DNA of 64,000 bases, from the NCBI GenBank assembly GCA_037783545.1, contig JBBELK010000515.1, positions 310,001-374,000 on the forward strand. Reading direction: 5' to 3'. The position numbers and the translations under genes are program-made. The DNA comes from Henricia sp. BOLD:AAB3569 (lineage: Eukaryota; Echinodermata; Asteroidea; Spinulosida; Echinasteridae). Below the pieces are notes generated by a model. The model had not been told where the DNA came from. It did not search any database and was given only the letters and a program-made list of their open reading frames with translations. Within the stretch, counting starts at the first letter, position 1. The number at the start of each line of letters is the position of its first letter. Below are positions 1 through 9,300 of this stretch, piece after piece.

Positions 1-277
1 CGGGACGGAAACTTGTGTTACATGTTAGGCCGTCCCGGTTAGTAGCCGTGGCCAGACAAGTGTAGCACACTGTTCTCGTACTAATTGCATGCCTTATTTA
101 CTCTAAACTGTATCTATACCCAGCATGCTAATTGCCAGCTACTGTGCACAGCCAGTCCAGTGTACAGAGATCAGTGAGCCATTTGTTTGCTTGTGCATGT
201 TTTCTCCAATTTTGATTTGCTTTGCATACTTTGTTTTGCTCTCCTGCCTAAACTAACCCATGTCAATGTATATGTAG

Positions 278-433
278 AGACTGAGTGCACAGCTGCATGA
301 AACAAGTGTTGATGATCCCACTGTAGCTCCTACCACGCCAACTAGCACTGCTAACACTAGCCAGCCCGCTTGGGTTCAAGAGATGCGGTCACGGTCTTTA
401 AAGAGACCCAAGTCTGTTGCTACATCATCTCAG
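278..433 (+). CDS. CIN85/CD2AP-like exon, duplicated copy 1
   Basis: An open 52-codon block with AG at 276-277 and CAG|GT at 431-435, phase 0 both ends. It starts RLSAQLHETSVDDPTVAP and ends MRSRSLKRPKSVATSSQ. It is low-complexity linker sequence rich in Ser, Thr and Pro. The polypyrimidine tract is weak, so splicing is inferred from the open frame, the matching phase and the preserved second copy. Confidence 0.6.
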
Positions 434-3400
434 GTGATGGTACACAAATATAACATGGTTTGAGGATGGCCAGTCGATATTGGCTCCCTGAGGTACAAAT
501 GTATAGACCATTCCCAGGACGCCTTTCCTGTACACGTCCGCCATAGCTGGGATGCAGTTTTTTCCAGTGCATGGACTGTGCGTTTTGCGTTGTTAAATTG
601 AACAGTGCGCATCCATGACGCGCGCAACGCGTCATGGATGACATTTTTTGGTGCGGGGTCAAAATCACATGCGGGCGCTGACGAGAAACTAGTAATCTAA
701 TTTCATTGGCCTTATACATAGTATACAATACTGCTTGTAGTTCGTTTTTGGGTAGATATATTTTTTGGAAGTGGGGTTTTCCACAGTAAAGGGGGAATTT
801 TGGCAACACAGACCATATTTTCGAGGAAATACCTTTGTTTGGTCTCAAAATAAACGAAATAAGTTTAAATTGTTCTGAAGAGGTAACTCGGGCCCCAAAA
901 AGGTTTACAAATAGTGTGACAACATGCCTTTCTAAAAACCCTGTGTACAAATTTCCAATATATGCTCATAACCGGGACGGACACTTGTGTTACATGTTAG
1001 GCCGTCCCGGTTAGTAGCCGTGGCCAGACGAGTGTAGCACACTGTTCTCGTACTAATTGCATGCCTTATTTACTCTAAACTGTATCTATACCCAGCATGC
1101 TAATTGCCAGCTACTGTGCACAGCCAGTCCAGTGTACAGAGATCAGTGAGCCATTTGTTTGCTTGTGCATGTTTTCTCCAATTTTGATTTGCTTTGCATA
1201 CTTTGTTTTGCTCTCCTGCTTAAACTAACCCATGTCAATATATGTATAGAGACTGAGTGCACAGCTGCATGAAACGAGTGTTGATGATCCCACTGTAGCT
1301 CCTACCACGCCAACTAGCACTGCTAACACTAGCCAGCCCCCTTGGGTTCAAGAGATGCGGTCACGGTCTTTAAAGAGACCCAAGTCTGTTGCTACATCAT
1401 CTCAGGTGATGGTACACAAATATAACATGGTTTGAGGATTGCCAGTCAATATTGGCTCCCCGAGGTACAAATGTATAAACCATTCCCAGGACGCCTTCCC
1501 TGTACACGTCCGCCATAGCTGGTATGCAGTTTTTTCCAGTGCATGAACTGTGCGTTTTGCGTTGTTAAATCGAACAGTGCGCATCCATGACGCGCGCAAT
1601 GCACTCTTCGCACAGACAGACTCACACTGAGTCTCTTTGCGCGTGATTGCCTCGCGCGACACTTTGAGAAAAAGCGGTGTGGAAGCGGTTTATGTGAATG
1701 CACTGAAAATCACTGAATTATGAAAACACTTTTCGTCCAAGCTAATTCTGTGGAAGGAATTTGGGGTGAAACAACGCACCAAAAACCACAGAATTAACCT
1801 GGACATGTTGAACGGAAAGTGTCTTCATAATTCAGTGATTTTCAGTGCATCGTTTTACTCAAAATTCCCTCCACATCGCTTTTTCTTAAAGCGACGTGTG
1901 CCGCAATTACACGCGTGCTGCTATCTACACGCGTGCTGCAATTACACGCGTGCCGCAATAACACACGTGCCGCAATTACACGCGTGCAAAAAGCTCAGTG
2001 TGAATTCACCATCACAACAAACGCGCAAATTGTTCGAAGTGACGACACAGTGAGCATCATCACATAATGCATGTAGTTCATAAACTGACCACGTCCCAGC
2101 TATGGCGGACATACAGGGACGGTTTCCATGGGAAAGGTCTGTTGAAAGTTGACAAACTACATGTAGTTCCCGAGACGAAAACAGAGGGAACTAGTTTGTC
2201 AACTCCCAATACCAAAGGGGAGATAATATCGACTAGCCACCCGAAAATGGAAAAAAACCATGGTATATTTGTTTTACCTTGCCTCATACATATTTTTAAG
2301 TTCAGAAACACAGAGTGCAGGAAAACGATTGGTAAAATTTTCATTCAGCTTGTGTGCGCGTTGCACCCATGCAGTGCTGTCACCCGCTGCATCCGACCTC
2401 TCCGTAAAGCGTGTGCATACAGGTAGTAAACTGTTAATCGACTAGAGGATAGTTTACTACGCTTTAGCATTTGTGTGCTGGTAAACAGCAAATTGAAATA
2501 ACCACAGGCACGGGATGGGGAATGGGCCAATCGGAACGAGACTCTCCTTTATGAATATGTATGAGGTATGGTAATTCCCCCTATTCACGGTGATAAATTC
2601 AAACAAAATTTGCAATAGCGAGGATTGAATTTGAGAGAAGGTGATTTAGTTTGCGTTTGGGAGAACGGATGTTAATTCGGGTATTCTTTTGCCCTTAAGC
2701 CAAATCACCGTCCCTCATCAGTTGCCTTTTTTGCTGCAATATGATTCGAACCAGCCATTCAACACCGGCCGGCTTGGTGGTCGAGTGGTTAAGACATCTG
2801 CCTATAGACCGATCCAGTAAGCTCCGCCCATTTAGAAATTGCCTAGCAACATGCCACACATGTAAGGCACGTGTGCAGTAGAGTCGCGTGGCCGCGCCGT
2901 GCGTCAGCGTCCGCGCCCTGGTCAGCGCGTATTGAAACACGCACACGCACACAGAAACTGCACGCTCGAAAGCAAAATGTGCACTTAAGTATCCGGTCGT
3001 GTGCGTGCACGTACAACACGCCTGCATTACGCGTAACGTGCGCGATCGAACAAAAACATATCCCGACACACATCTAGAACGCAGTGAATGCACAACATAG
3101 CAAAACGACAAGCTATTTTTTGTGAGTTTTTCCCGTTTACACAAAAACACATTTATGAAGGGATTAAAAGTAGGTTAGGATAGTCCTATACAATCCGTTT
3201 TAAACCGGCTAGGGTCCTCTGCGCTGATAAAAATGATGTTTATGGTGTTTTTGCGTCACTCGTGCTGCATTTCGCCGTAGCTCTGTGCACACAATTTTGA
3301 GGACTCGGGTAACCAAAATGGAGATCCACCTCAACCTGAGGCTGTGATTGGTCAATTCCAAAATGGGCGGAGCTTACTGGATCGGTCTATTATGCAGGAG

Positions 3401-6400
3401 GTTGTGGGTTTCAGTTCCACCTGAGCATGCAAGGTTTTTATCATAGTGTCTATGGGAAGCACGGAGTGTACAGTGCTCAAATTTTGCCTGTAGCTTTGGA
3501 AATTGTTCTTTGGTTTTACGCTTTGCAATTTTAGTGCATCTGCTTTATTACATGTAATTACTAAACCCATTTATGCAAATTAACCCAAAATCTGCTTGCG
3601 AGGCTTAAAAGTGTGCTCAGTTGCGCATCCTTGAAATAACCTGAAAGAGCATACCACTGTGCCTTTGTTGCTCAGCTGGTAGAGCATTGCCCGGTGTGTC
3701 AGAGGTCTTGGGGGGAAACCTGAGGGAACTTACCACTGTGCTTTATAGCTCAGCTGGTAGAGCATCTGCCAGTGTGTCGGGGGGTCTTTGGGGAAACTTG
3801 AGGGAGTGTACCACTTTACAGGGTGTATCAGAAAAAGTAGACACTCAAAAATTTCAGATGTCTCAACAAGAAAAATAAGATGGTGTTAGGTCTGGTGTAC
3901 AAGCGTGTAGTACACTATACGAACACGCACACAATCGAGGTCCGCATAAACCAGGAAGCACCGTAACTGTGTGGACTTACACAGGTTCGCAGACGAGTTG
4001 TCTCAGCAATTAAAAAGGGATAAGGGAAGTGGGAGGAGGGTTAACAAAAATATAACGATGCCCTTAAACGATGTGTGGAGTTAGGGTGAAATCCTGCGTT
4101 TCGTTTTTGAGTAAAAAAATATTTTCGGCCAAATTTCGTACAGTGCACGAGTACAAAGCACGGTTCGCATAGTGTATGTGGTAATGGTCTGTGTGATCTT
4201 GAGGGGGCCATTCCCAAGTCCATTTCACAAAATTGCTGCCTATGGAACTGGATAGCCTGGACAGACAAATAAGAACCAAAGTCGCCCTTCTCGGGCAGAA
4301 CAGAGCAGTGATCAGGCGTGCATTCGGTGTTACGCTAAGCGTGCAAATCTGTGTGAAGAAAAAGACGGTCACGTGAAGGACTGATGAGGGGCTAGCTTAA
4401 CTTTCCGAAAAGCTGATAGCAAAGAAAGGACATGTCAAATTGACCTCTTATGCTCCTTGATCCTGTTCTGCATCTTCCATTTTTAGGTGCAAGTTAATTT
4501 TAGCTTTGTTTACAAAACTAACCCCTGTTCAGTCAGGCGTCAAATTCCCAACAAGATGACGATAGTAATGAATACATGAAACCTGTGTCTACCGATATGT
4601 GTGAGCCAATTTTCTAAAAATAATGCAATTTTCATTTTATCTACAATTTTATGAGTGTATACTTTTTTCTGATACACCCTGTAGCTCACCTGGTAGAGCA
4701 TCTGCACGGTGTGTCAGAGGTCTTGGGGGGAAACCTGAGGGAGCATAGACGGATCCGGTAGCTAAGGACCCCTTCCCTATATTTCCGCCATAGCGAGGGG
4801 CCATCCAGTGCCATGGACTGTGTATTCTGTGTTGTTGTTAAATCGAACATGACATGCACAACACGCCCCCTTCGTGTACACATGCTTCGCAGGCTTACAA
4901 TAAACGTACAGTTCATGGTACTGGATGGCCCCTCGCTATGGTGGACGTACAGGACAGGAGTCCTTAGCTACTGGATTCGTCTATACCACTGTGACTGAGG
5001 GAGTATAGACCGTATCCAATAGCTGCCATCTTGTAGGACCACTTTTCAAATTTAAATTAATCAACCATGTACGCTCAAAACGTGCAACCATGCATGTCCT
5101 CAAGGAACAAAGAAACTGCCCTACAAGATGGCAGCTATTCGATACGGTCTATACCACTGTGCCTCGTATCTCAGCTGGTAGAGTATCTGTCCTGTGTACC
5201 AGAGGTCTCGGGTTCTAAACCGTATGATTTTGCTCTCATCTCAAGTTTGGTCATTTCATTATTTGTTTTTGCGTTGCAGGTACCGGGACCAGTCGAAAAT
5301 GGCCCAGCAGTGGCCCCACCACGCCCCAAATCCTCCCCAATTGGTCCCTCACCAGGCATCAGTGTCCTTCCCCAGGCCACCGCGGCGATTGGCAAAAAGG
5401 AACCCAGCCCAACGCAAAGCCCAGCCACAACCAGGCCAGTGAGTCTAGCCACAAGTAGGCCGGCAAGTCTAGCCACTGATTCAGCTAGCGTGTCCTCTCA
5501 GGTATTAAAATTATACAAATATTGACTGCTCATGAGGGTGATGGTGCAAGCTAATGCCCTGAGGTGATCTTGAGACAGTATGCGGAAATAGCAGGCGTAC
5601 TGTCTCAAAATCACCGAGGAACGGTAGTTTGCACCATCACTTAAAGGCCCTGTAGATGATCTGTTTTTAAGCGATTCTGCGAATAAAACCATTATAAATC
5701 AAAAAAAGGACATCAACAAACTCATCTGAAGAAATGTCAGCTTTGTCAAATGTACAATGTTTTAAAAAAACATGAAAATCCATATGCGTTTTCCTGGTCT
5801 TGGCGGGGTGTTTCAAATATTCGTTCTCAGTTGATCGGGTACTATGTGACTTGCGTCATGCACTCTGTGGCGCTGCATGTGCGCGCGATCCATAAAAATG
5901 CATCGTGTTGGAACACGCACACGCAGTACACAGCGCCCATGCATTTTGGACCGCGTAGATGCGAACCAAAAATAAGTAAATCGTTTGCAAACAATCTAAA
6001 TAATTTCATCTTTACGAATTATTTTCTGGTAAAATTATATCATTTTGAGCGAAAACCTTTCATTGGGTAGTTGCTATTAATTCAATCTTTACTTTCAGAA
6101 CTTTTCCCCTGTAAACTCGTCGATTACGTTTTGGGGTCATTGCAAATGATACACTGGGCCTTTAAATTAAGAGCAGTCAATATTTGTTTTGTGTTACTTC
6201 ATACATTGTTTGTGTCTAATGAATGGTATTTCAGGACTAGATTAAGTTTTGCCGAAAGCCAACGTACACGAGCCATAAATGCACATTGTCTACGTAAATG
6301 AAGACAACGCTTGTTGCTTCGCGTGAAGGCCCGCGCTCTGGCACACGCGCACAATATTCCGTTTGCGCTGGGGAATAGTATGTAAAAATGTACTATCCAT

Positions 6401-7691
6401 TGAACTATGATGCGAATGGTCAAGCAATACATGTAGTACTATTTTAATTTGTGCAGGGACATGGTTGAACTAATCTATGTCGCGTGAACTATTTTTAAAC
6501 CAATCGCTGAACGAGAATCAATTTATGAGGTACATAATAAATTATACCACCCCACTCCGACCAGGCTCACGTTAGCTTCTTTTAACCACAGAAACTATTA
6601 TGGGATGTGTCTCAGTGGTCTTGTTAAGCTTGTCCCACCCAATCGTCCCGTCGGCCACACCCTATTTTTCAGCTAAGAGCCTCGTCCATTCTGCAAATAG
6701 GGTGTGTATCTTTTCGAAATCAAATATTTATCAAAGAAAACACACCCTTTGACACACAACACACACAACTAAGCACGTGCGCGTGATTCGATTAGCCTAA
6801 CACACTGTGGCTTGCTCGCATAAATATTGAGCCTCCACCCTCTGGGGTTGTAAGCGCAGCGGCCCTACTCGGGCAAGGTATGGAGCGCGGTGAAATTCGT
6901 GGCACAAATTTGTTCGTGGTTTATTGACGAGCCTCTGTCTTTAAAGATAGTATACATGATTGGTAAACTGTTACAAATATTTTTATCCCCCTGTGTGATT
7001 GAAGATATGCATGATTAAAACCAACCTGAGCAAAAACCAGCTCCGTACTTTGTCTAACTTTTGAGAAAACAGTCAAAAAAGGGTTTGCAGTCATTTCACC
7101 CTAAAACCACTTCGCCCTGAACCATTTCGCCCTGAACCACGGCCGTGTGCACGAAGTGGTTTTGGGGCGAAGTGGCATTTGGGCGATGTAGTGTTTGGAC
7201 GAAGTAATTTTGGGCGAAGTGGTTTGGGGCAAAATGGTTTTGGGGCGAATTTAATTTTCGTCTCATGAGACGAAAACTAATTGTTTTACTCATTTCTCAA
7301 AGACTAGCACTTCAGACAAAACCATTTCAGGGGAAGTTTTCTACGGTCATCATGTTTATATTGTGTAAGTCGGGCGTAAATCTGTGAACATTTCTGATTT
7401 TCGAGATTACCAATGATGTATACTGCCTTTAAGGCTTGCAAATTTGTCCCTCTCTGACCACCACTACCACAATCACAGCGAGACGACTTCATCAACATTC
7501 CCTGTTCTTTTCTTCAGATCGAAGATCTTAAGAAGGAAATGAAAGTCCTTCAAGACCAAATGGCGACTGTCAAGTCAGACTGCAAGAAGAACGTCATGAA
7601 CCTGACGAACGAATTGGACGAAGAGAAGAAACTAAGAGTGGCCATGCAGGTGGAACTAGACCGCATCAAAAAACTTGTCTTTGACAAGTAA
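278..7691 (+). CDS. SH3KBP1: CIN85/CD2AP-family adaptor, 3' part of gene (joined exons)
   Basis: Partial gene entering from the left edge; visible coding exons are 278-433, 1250-1405, 5280-5501 and 7518-7691, all phase 0 at every junction. The family are SH3 adaptors that link receptors, endocytosis and cortical actin. Visible parts are a Ser/Thr/Pro-rich linker with basic RPK motifs (LKRPKS, APPRPKS), the kind of sequence that binds SH3 domains, and a C-terminal coiled coil of about 57 residues containing NELDEEKK, which resembles the CIN85 C-terminus (SELDEEKK). The SH3 domains would lie upstream of the window. The assignment rests mainly on the last exon and on exon layout; whether it is closer to SH3KBP1 or CD2AP cannot be told, since invertebrates often have one ancestral copy. 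The duplicated exon (278-433 and 1250-1405) may be used together or as alternatives. Confidence 0.72.
628..972. other. Unassigned spacer between the two duplication copies
   Basis: This stretch is present only between the two copies. I see no exon, no convincing inverted repeat and no similarity to the other families in the window. Minus-strand open frames run across it but have no recognisable content. Confidence 0.4.
1250..1405 (+). CDS. CIN85/CD2AP-like exon, duplicated copy 2
   Basis: Second copy of the 278-433 exon, exactly 972 bp downstream, with the same splice signals and phase. Two base differences were seen: a silent ACA/ACG threonine codon and GCT to CCT (Ala to Pro in QPAW/QPPW). 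Intact reading frame in both copies argues for a recent duplication or for both being kept. Confidence 0.6.
1478..2140. mobile_element. Inverted-repeat element with nested hairpin
   Basis: The left end (GTCCGCCATAGCTGG near 1508-1522) faces its reverse complement CCAGCTATGGCGGAC near 2097-2111. Inside lies a second palindrome at 1699-1849 with about 37-base arms (TGCACTGAAAATCACTGAAT and its complement). No coding capacity is seen, which suggests a nested MITE. Confidence 0.5.
1901..1987. repeat. Short tandem repeat, 17-18 bp unit
   Basis: About five imperfect copies of ACACGCGTGCYGCAATT. The units are CpG-rich with an ACGCGT core. The array lies inside the element at 1478-2140. Confidence 0.8.
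2149..2460. repeat. Two small hairpins in an intron
   Basis: At 2149-2203 GTTGACAAACTACATGTAGT is followed by a matching complement ending in TAGTTTGTCAAC. At 2424-2460 GTAGTAAACTGTTAAT faces ATAGTTTACTAC. Otherwise nothing is recognised between 2140 and 2690. Confidence 0.6.
2769..3440 (+). mobile_element. tRNA-derived SINE interrupted by a MITE
   Basis: The head GGCTTGGTGGTCGAGTGGTT (2770-2789) is a pol III A-box region of tRNA-Ser/Leu type. The B-box side (GGAGGTTGTGGGTTTCAGTT) resumes at about 3397. An uninterrupted relative lies at 9217-9300 and another at 48030-48096. Joining the halves across the MITE at 2804-3390 restores the order seen in those copies. The cloverleaf is imperfect, so it is a SINE head and not a working tRNA. 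Confidence 0.75.
2804..3390. mobile_element. MITE, about 587 bp, inserted in a tRNA-SINE
   Basis: Terminal inverted repeats of about 30 bp: ATAGACCGATCCAGTAAGCT at the left and its reverse complement at the right, followed by GGGCGGAG/CTCCGCCC. TA dinucleotides flank the ends, as for Tc1/mariner-like insertions. The middle is rich in CACGC/GTGCG motifs. Open frames on both strands here are products of that low-complexity sequence and have no recognisable domain. Confidence 0.75.
3819..4681. mobile_element. Mariner-like MITE, 863 bp, TA target duplication
   Basis: Left end CAGGGTGTATCAGAAAAAGT and right end ACTTTTTTCTGATACACCCTG, bounded by TA on both sides. CAGGGTG...AAAAAGT termini are typical of mariner/IS630 elements. 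No intact transposase frame is seen, so it is non-autonomous. It lies inside a tRNA-like monomer, splitting TTTA from GCTCACCTGG. Confidence 0.85.
4745..4985. mobile_element. Foldback MITE, 241 bp
   Basis: Nearly palindromic over its full length. ATAGACGGATCCGGTAGCTA at the left faces TAGCTACTGGATTCGTCTAT at the right, and CCATAGCGAGGGGCCATCCA faces its complement further in. It shares the ATAGACNG terminus with the elements at 2804-3390 and 5004-5153. Confidence 0.85.
5004..5153. mobile_element. Foldback MITE, 150 bp
   Basis: Arms of about 37 bp (TATAGACCGTATCCAATAGC, then TGCCATCTTGTAGG) with only one or two mismatches. It lies 18 bases after the previous foldback element, within the remains of the same tRNA-like array. 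Confidence 0.9.
5280..5501 (+). CDS. CIN85/CD2AP-like proline-rich exon
   Basis: Exon of 74 codons between ttgcag (acceptor, ends 5279) and CAG|GTATTA (donor at 5502), phase 0 at both ends. It encodes VPGPVENGPAVAPPRPKSSP followed by Pro/Ser/Thr-rich sequence with an imperfect repeat (TTRPVSLATSRPASLAT). APPRPKS is a plausible SH3-domain ligand. GC content is higher than in the flanking introns. Confidence 0.7.
5532..5641. mobile_element. Foldback MITE, 110 bp, abutting a TTAA element
   Basis: GTGATGGTGCAAGCTAATGC and GTGATCTTGAGACAGTA face imperfect complements (ACTGTCTCAAAATCACC and TTTGCACCATCAC) around an 18-base loop. It lies 31 bases downstream of the splice donor of the proline-rich exon. 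Confidence 0.8.
5641..6165. mobile_element. TTAAAGGCCC element, copy 1 (525 bp)
   Basis: Starts TTAAAGGCCCTGTAGATGAT and ends ATGATACACTGGGCCTTTAA, with TTAA at both ends. Close copies are at 39715-40187 and, inverted, at 54591-55124. No transposase is visible. The TTAA target resembles that of piggyBac elements. Confidence 0.85.
6941..7432 (-). mobile_element. TTAAAG element with TTCGCCC repeats, copy 1
   Basis: Ends are TTAAAGATAGTATACATGAT and ATGATGTATACTGCCTTTAA, flanked by TTAA. The interior has several CACTTCGCCCTGAACCA-like units followed by the same units inverted. Other copies are at 13038-13473, 41555-42080 and 53692-54213; this one is in opposite orientation to them. Confidence 0.85.
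7518..7691 (+). CDS. CIN85/CD2AP-like last exon, C-terminal coiled coil
   Basis: Acceptor ttcttcag ends at 7517 and the stop TAA is 7689-7691. The 57 residues form one amphipathic coiled coil (IEDLKKEMKVLQDQM, then NLTNELDEEKKLRVAMQVEL) ending in DRIKKLVFDK. CIN85 and CD2AP end in such a coiled coil, which mediates oligomerisation. The LDEEKK-(K/I)R pattern followed by a short DIKK-like tail is what points to CIN85. The exon is preceded by a TTAA-flanked transposon that ends 85 bases upstream. Confidence 0.82.
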   Translation: MEDLKKEMKVLQDQMATVKSDCKKNVMNLTNELDEEKKLRVAMQVELDRIKKLVFDK

Positions 7692-7772
7692 AGGTAGCAA
7701 GTGCGTAAGTGCAGGCATTAAACACAACCAGACATAACAGAGGTTTTGCAAGCGCACAAAACGAGTACACGA

Positions 7773-8333
7773 CAGTACCGGCCATAAGTTGGAGTACATC
7801 TGTTGAAAACTATGTTTAGTAACATTTTACAGCATTTTATGCCCAGTACAAAAAACACATTATGCAACCAATATATTCAATGCATGTCGTAGAAATGCAC
7901 ATGAAACTTCAGAAATGTCTCTTTATCTTTCATTCCTCAAAATAGCCACCTCTGGCTTCATATATAAAAAAAGTAGCCTCTGAAGGTCACACAAGTTTTA
8001 AGAAGTATACAATGAATACAATATTGTATTATGTAACAGATTATGTGTAATAGGTTTTTTTGCATGTGTTCTGATTTTTTGAGGTCCCTGGAGCGTGTCC
8101 AAAATCTGTTTGTGCTAGCTGAATGCACAGTATGTTCTTGACCACTATCAGATAGCTATCTAGTCTATATTTGCCTTTCTTGCATACACAACTGTTGTAA
8201 AATGGCAAAAGGACCCCAGTTGAGTAAAGAAAAGGGCAAGCAGTGATTACTCTACGAAATGAGGGTCAATCTTACAGACAAATTGTAAATACATAGTTTT
8301 CAACAAGTGTACTCAAACTTTTGGCCGGTACTG
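7773..8333. mobile_element. Tc1-like MITE, about 561 bp
   Basis: CAGTACCGGCCATAAGTTGG at the left mirrors CAAACTTTTGGCCGGTACTG at the right, and the match continues through GTTGAAAACTATG. The ending is Tc1-like (CAGT...AAGTTTG). It begins 82 bases after the adaptor stop codon, so it probably lies in or next to that gene's 3' UTR. Confidence 0.8.
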
Positions 8334-8445
8334 TATGCTTAGCTATCCGTCACCGTTAGCGGCACTTCTGTGGTTTTGGAGAACCCTTCGCAGAGTCATG
8401 ATTACCTATTTAATAGTCATAACTTTGCGACAGGATCATCAATTG

Positions 8446-8631
8446 TTAAGGCCGGTTCATTCAAAAGCAAACACGAATGCGAATCTGACGTAAATCTGAC
8501 GTCAAACATTTCGCAACGAACGTTCGCGCAAGTTGAAAATAGTTCAACTTTCTGCAAATTCGCGGCGCAAAAGCTGTGACGTCAAATTCGTGTTTGTGTT
8601 CGCTTTCACGCACAGTATGAGCCAGGCTTTA
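8446..8631. mobile_element. Small inverted-repeat element
   Basis: TTAAGGCCGGTTCAT faces ATGAGCCAGGCTTTA, and AGCAAACACGAATGCGAAT faces a diverged complement. No coding content is seen. Confidence 0.6.
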
Positions 8632-8754
8632 TCTTAATTGAGAGAGATTTTTCCAACTCGTGAAGTAAATTTTTGAGTCATTGCAAATAACACAATGGAT
8701 TTTTATTCTAGCATTCCCGGATATGCATTCCACGATATTGCTGTCAAAAGAACA

Positions 8755-8960
8755 CTACTCTCAATAAGTTAGGGATATTGTGGGGTGTACACAGATATTT
8801 TATTGAGGGTATGCATTCCACTTGAATGATTTTGTATATGATTAGACAATTGTATCTGCAAGACAGATACACCTTGTCACAGGAATAGGTGAAAACAGTC
8901 ATTTGAAAAACAAATTCAAAAATTGACAACATATCAATATCCCTAACGTATTGTGAGTAA
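8755..8960. mobile_element. CTACTCTCAATAAG element, copy 1
   Basis: CTACTCTCAATAAGTTAGGG at the left and CCCTAACGTATTGTGAGTA at the right. A second copy with the same interior (GATATTGTGGGGTGTAC) is at 43296-43518 in dynein intron 10. Confidence 0.85.
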
Positions 8961-9216
8961 TGTAACTTCGCTTATTCTTGTAATCGATTTTATAAAATTC
9001 ACCTATATTTCTTTACAACAAACATTCCTGGAATTGTTACCTGTCCTTTGGACCATTCCATGATAGCATAGGGGGAATCACTCATAATCCTCCAGAAAGA
9101 TACAATATTCAGGAAATACCCCCTCTGCATCATAAATGAATCATTCCTTAAATCAATTGTCAATACAATAACTATTCCACACACTTGCTGCTGAAGGATT
9201 TGAACCAGCCACACAG

Positions 9217-9300
9217 TATTAGCTAGCTCAGTGGTTGAATGGTTGAGATGTCTGCTCTTGAATGCAGGAGGTTGTGGGTTCTAGTCCCACTTGAGTATGC
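9217..9300 (+). mobile_element. tRNA-derived SINE head, uninterrupted copy
   Basis: GCTCAGTGGTTGAATGGTTG then GCAGGAGGTTGTGGGTTCTA then GTCCCACTTGAG gives A-box and B-box order of a tRNA-Ser/Leu-type head. It is the intact counterpart of the copy split at 2804-3390. Confidence 0.65.

Larger units (their letters stand above)
1..1599. repeat. Tandem segmental duplication carrying an exon (offset 972 bp)
   Basis: Bases 1-627 match 973-1599 almost base for base, including upstream intron, exon and downstream intron. The left boundary is outside the window. The match stops near 627/1599, inside a dispersed inverted-repeat element of the type also seen at 2090-2140 and 48977-49100. That suggests the element took part in the duplication, which is an inference. 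Confidence 0.9.
3648..5225 (+). repeat. Tandem array of tRNA-like monomers, broken by three insertions
   Basis: A unit of about 78 bp (ACCACTGTG, then GCTCAGCTGGTAGAGCATCT, then GTGTCAGAGGTCTTGGGG) starts near 3648 and 3726. A third copy is split by the element at 3819-4681, and remnants continue around 4986-5003 and 5154-5225. The last unit keeps a B-box-like GGGTTCTAAACC. A relative with an intact GGTTCGAACCC stands at 42832-42900. The units look like a multimerised tRNA-derived SINE head. Confidence 0.7.

Noticed and set aside
420-950. Minus-strand open frame of 176 codons antisense to the duplicated exon
   Set aside because: No recognisable domain, no counterpart of full length in the second copy of the duplication, and it spans a MITE end.
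2695-3150. Minus-strand open frame of 151 codons
   Set aside because: It lies inside a MITE and reads low-complexity CACGC/GTGCG sequence; no domain.
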